In this document: piece by piece, positions 62,012 to 64,000 of the stretch
Layout: each line of letters starts with the position of its first letter
Position numbering within the stretch: the stretch's first letter is position 1
Source: JAAYJT01 sp037445555
Lineage (GTDB): Bacteria; Bacteroidota; Bacteroidia; Bacteroidales; JAAYJT01
Length of the DNA: 64,000 nt
NCBI GenBank assembly: GCA_037445555.1
Contig: JBBIKG010000004.1
Coordinates: 62,001-126,000, forward strand
Reading direction: 5' to 3'
Position numbers and translations under genes: made by a program
Notes under the pieces: model-generated
What the model was told of the DNA's origin: nothing
Database searches by the model: none
Seen by the model: the letters and a program-made list of their open reading frames with translations, nothing else

Positions 62012-63517
62012 TTGAAAATCTACCGCCAGAAAAAACGCTGGAAGTTGCTGCTAGGCCTGGCCGCCATGATCATCGTGGCTGTGTCGCTCTGGTATTCAAA
62101 CATCATGGTCAGGCAGATAGCCGCCGACGAAAGGCGTAATATCACCCTCTGGGCCGATGCCATACAGAGCCGTGCCAGGTTGGTGCAGTATACCCAGCTC
62201 CTGTTCGATCAGATGAAAACCGAAGAGCGCAAGCGTGTGGAACTCCTGGCCGAAGTGTACAAGCGCATTGGCGATACACGCGACTCCGGACCACTGGGGT
62301 TTTATATGCGCATCATATCCGACAACACAACCATACCCGTTATTTTTACAGACAACCAGAGCGAAATCCTGAGTACGGCAAACGTGAAGGATAATATATC
62401 CGGTGTAACCCACCTGGAGGGAAAGCTGAAGGAGGAGTTTACCCGCTATGAGCCCATAGGTATCCGATACTATAAGGATGAGTACATTTACGTCTACTAT
62501 CAGGATTCCTATATTTTCACCGAGTTGCGCAAATACCTCGACGACCTGGTGACCTCGTTCTTTACTGAAGTGGCGTCAAATTCTGTGTCGGTACCCGTAG
62601 TTATCACCGACAGTATCGGCAGCCAGATCATTGCGCATGGCAATATAAGCGAATCTGTGATCGAAGATAGTCTTGCCACAAGGAAGTTGATCAGGGAGAT
62701 GGCCGGAGAGAATGACCCGATTGCGGTAACGCTTGCCGGACAAGGAACACGCTATATCTATTACAAGAGCTCTTACCTGCTTCTTCAGCTCCGGTATTAT
62801 CCGTTTTTCCAATTTGGCATAGTGGCTGTGTTTCTTTTTATCGCTTACCTTTTATTCAGCACTGCGCGCAAGTCGGAGCAAAATCAGGTGTGGGTGGGAT
62901 TGGCCCGCGAAACTGCACATCAGCTCGGCACACCCTTGTCGGCACTCATGGCCTGGGTTGAGTTGCTGAAGCTACAGGGGACTGACGAAAGTGTCACCAC
63001 CGAGATGGAAAAAGATATTTCCCGACTGCATACAATCACCGAGCGTTTTTCAAAGATTGGGGCCTCGCCGGTGTTGCAGCCCGAGCCCATGGCGCACGTA
63101 CTACGTAGCGTGCTCAACTATCTGGAAACTCGTACATCTAACAAAGTAAAGATTAACCTGACTGTAAGCGGCAACGAACACATTACCCTTCCTCTGAACC
63201 GGCAGTTATTCGAATGGGTGATCGAGAACCTCTGGAAAAACGCTACGGATGCGATGAGCGGGAAAGGGAAAATCGATATTATCCTCCATGACGAAGGCAA
63301 ATATCTGGCCATCGATTTCTGCGACAGCGGAAAGGGCTTGCCCAAATCAATGTTTGAGTCGGTCTTCAAACCGGGCTACACCAGCAAACATAGGGGCTGG
63401 GGGCTGGGCTTGTCGCTATCGAGGCGCATCATTGAAGATTATCACAAAGGCCGGATTTTCATCAAATCCTCCATTGTGGGCAAGGGTACCACTTTCCGAA
63501 TCCTGCTGCGGAAGTAG
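62012..63517 (+). CDS. membrane sensor histidine kinase
   Basis: A 501-residue two-helix membrane kinase. The gene starts at a TTG (62012-62014), giving MKIYRQKKRWKLLLG. The N-terminal helix is at about 12-32, the sensor region at about 33-265 and the second helix at about 268-288 (FGIVAVFLFIAYLLF). The kinase core has the His box ARETAHQLGTPLSALMAWVELL, the N box VIENLWKNATDAM, DSGKGLPKSMFESVFKPGYTSK, and GWGLGLSLSRRIIEDYHKG. A response regulator is not adjacent. The missing HAMP is typical of this Bacteroidota group. The signal is unknown. Confidence 0.9.
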   Translation: MKIYRQKKRWKLLLGLAAMIIVAVSLWYSNIMVRQIAADERRNITLWADAIQSRARLVQYTQLLFDQMKTEERKRVELLAEVYKRIGDTRDSGPLGFYMRIISDNTTIPVIFTDNQSEILSTANVKDNISGVTHLEGKLKEEFTRYEPIGIRYYKDEYIYVYYQDSYIFTELRKYLDDLVTSFFTEVASNSVSVPVVITDSIGSQIIAHGNISESVIEDSLATRKLIREMAGENDPIAVTLAGQGTRYIYYKSSYLLLQLRYYPFFQFGIVAVFLFIAYLLFSTARKSEQNQVWVGLARETAHQLGTPLSALMAWVELLKLQGTDESVTTEMEKDISRLHTITERFSKIGASPVLQPEPMAHVLRSVLNYLETRTSNKVKINLTVSGNEHITLPLNRQLFEWVIENLWKNATDAMSGKGKIDIILHDEGKYLAIDFCDSGKGLPKSMFESVFKPGYTSKHRGWGLGLSLSRRIIEDYHKGRIFIKSSIVGKGTTFRILLRK

Positions 63518-63518
63518 T

Positions 63519-64000
63519 TTATACCTCGGGAATTTTTTGTTCAAGAAAAGAAATGTTTCGTTTCAACCCCCGATAGCCTGTCCGCCGAATGGGTGAACCG
63601 GCAAAGATCCTGTTAAAATTTTCCTCCGAAATATTTTCCCATCCTTCTTTGCTCATCCGGGCAAGTTCAGGGATCATAGTCAGCCCCGGTTCGTGGTGCG
63701 GCACCGAAAAACGATTCCAGGGACATACCTGCTGGCAGATGTCGCACCCAAAAATCCATTGTTGATACACGCCTTTAAATTCCTCCGGAATGAATTCCCG
63801 GTGTTCAATGGTGAGGTAAGAGATACATCGCCGGGCGTCAAGCATTCCATCATTCCGTATCGCTCCGGTGGGGCAGGCGTCAACACATTTGCGGCAGCTG
63901 CCGCAATGACTGGCGGAGTAGGCTTGGTCATATTCGAACTCAATGTCGAGAAACAATTCCCCGATGAAGAAATATGAACCATGCCGGGGGGTAATGAGCA
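63519..64000 (-). CDS. queG: epoxyqueuosine reductase, C-terminal part
   Basis: Reduces epoxyqueuosine in tRNA to queuosine with a cobalamin and two 4Fe-4S clusters. The gene continues beyond the right edge of the window; about 160 C-terminal codons are present. Cluster ligands are visible in CGSCRKCVDACPTGAI and CDICQQVCPWN. The start of the visible part, LITPRHGSYFFIGELFLDIEF, is the family's segment just before the first cluster. It converges on the histidine kinase with 1 bp between stops. It belongs with queD at 27.1 kb. Confidence 0.93.
   Translation of the reverse strand, partial: LITPRHGSYFFIGELFLDIEFEYDQAYSASHCGSCRKCVDACPTGAIRNDGMLDARRCISYLTIEHREFIPEEFKGVYQQWIFGCDICQQVCPWNRFSVPHHEPGLTMIPELARMSKEGWENISEENFNRIFAGSPIRRTGYRGLKRNISFLEQKIPEV

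Noticed and set aside
1..64000. CRISPR arrays, insertion sequences or prophage genes
   Set aside because: No regularly spaced repeats with unique spacers, transposase or phage structural genes were found. The only tandem repeat is the 67-bp unit at tRNA-Thr.

Overview
The window is a chromosomal segment from a member of the Bacteroidota, probably an anaerobic or fermentative Bacteroidales-like bacterium. The evidence is the giant SprA/Sov translocon gene of the type IX secretion system (T9SS), a protein with a T9SS C-terminal sorting signal, a carboxypeptidase-domain TonB receptor, a LytTR regulator, the b558-type succinate dehydrogenase/fumarate reductase order (cytochrome b, flavoprotein, Fe-S), frequent start codons without Shine-Dalgarno sequences, and about twenty copies of the Bacteroidota -7 box TAnnTTTG, placed just upstream of genes.

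Layout. 0-8 kb: housekeeping genes (tdk, a secreted cyclophilin, pheS, thiL, uvrC, hemD) facing a minus-strand tonB. 8-17 kb: the minus-strand ruvA-sprA-gcvH unit. 17-23 kb: maeB and mdh, a sirtuin, then a tightly coupled FKBP-recX-prfB run; prfB needs a +1 programmed frameshift. 23-27 kb: a metal-handling unit (Cys-rich HYC-type protein, TonB receptor, secreted HMA protein), then mntP and queD. 27.7-29.1 kb: a decayed tryptophanase/tyrosine phenol-lyase gene. 29-33 kb: sdhC-sdhA-sdhB. 33-36 kb: two tandem Xaa-Pro aminopeptidases and an alpha/beta hydrolase. 36-38.4 kb: yicC-gmk-nadD. 39-46 kb: LytTR regulator, PLD-family enzyme, EamA transporter, an Hsp20 gene interrupted by an in-frame amber codon, a flippase-like membrane protein, glutamine synthetase and meaB. 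46.4-47 kb: tRNA-Lys, tRNA-Pro and tRNA-Thr, the last followed by a 67-bp tandem repeat carrying copies of its 3' end, and a converging tRNA-Arg. 47-53.5 kb: metG, an AraC-type regulator with an HMA-like domain, a DUF1624-like membrane protein, a gene-poor stretch with one relic, a DUF2202 lipoprotein and a T9SS cargo protein. 53.5-60.4 kb: an unusual six-gene unit. 60.4-64 kb: zinc-ribbon protein, butyrate kinase, sensor histidine kinase and the 3' part of queG.

Metabolism. Malic enzyme-phosphotransacetylase-like protein, malate dehydrogenase, fumarate reductase/succinate dehydrogenase and the methylmalonyl-CoA mutase chaperone MeaB fit a succinate/propionate-forming fermentation; butyrate kinase adds substrate-level phosphorylation from an acyl phosphate.

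Most unusual region. The six-gene unit at 53486-60375 encodes a stand-alone PqqD-like protein, an ATP-grasp ligase, a fold-type III PLP decarboxylase whose N-terminus resembles a RiPP leader (Y-x-x-P-x-I), a urea-transporter domain fused to an M23 peptidase, an outer-membrane barrel with TPRs, and a TPR protein. I do not recognise it as a described system. A linked modification and cell-envelope pathway is the most attractive reading, but it is inference.
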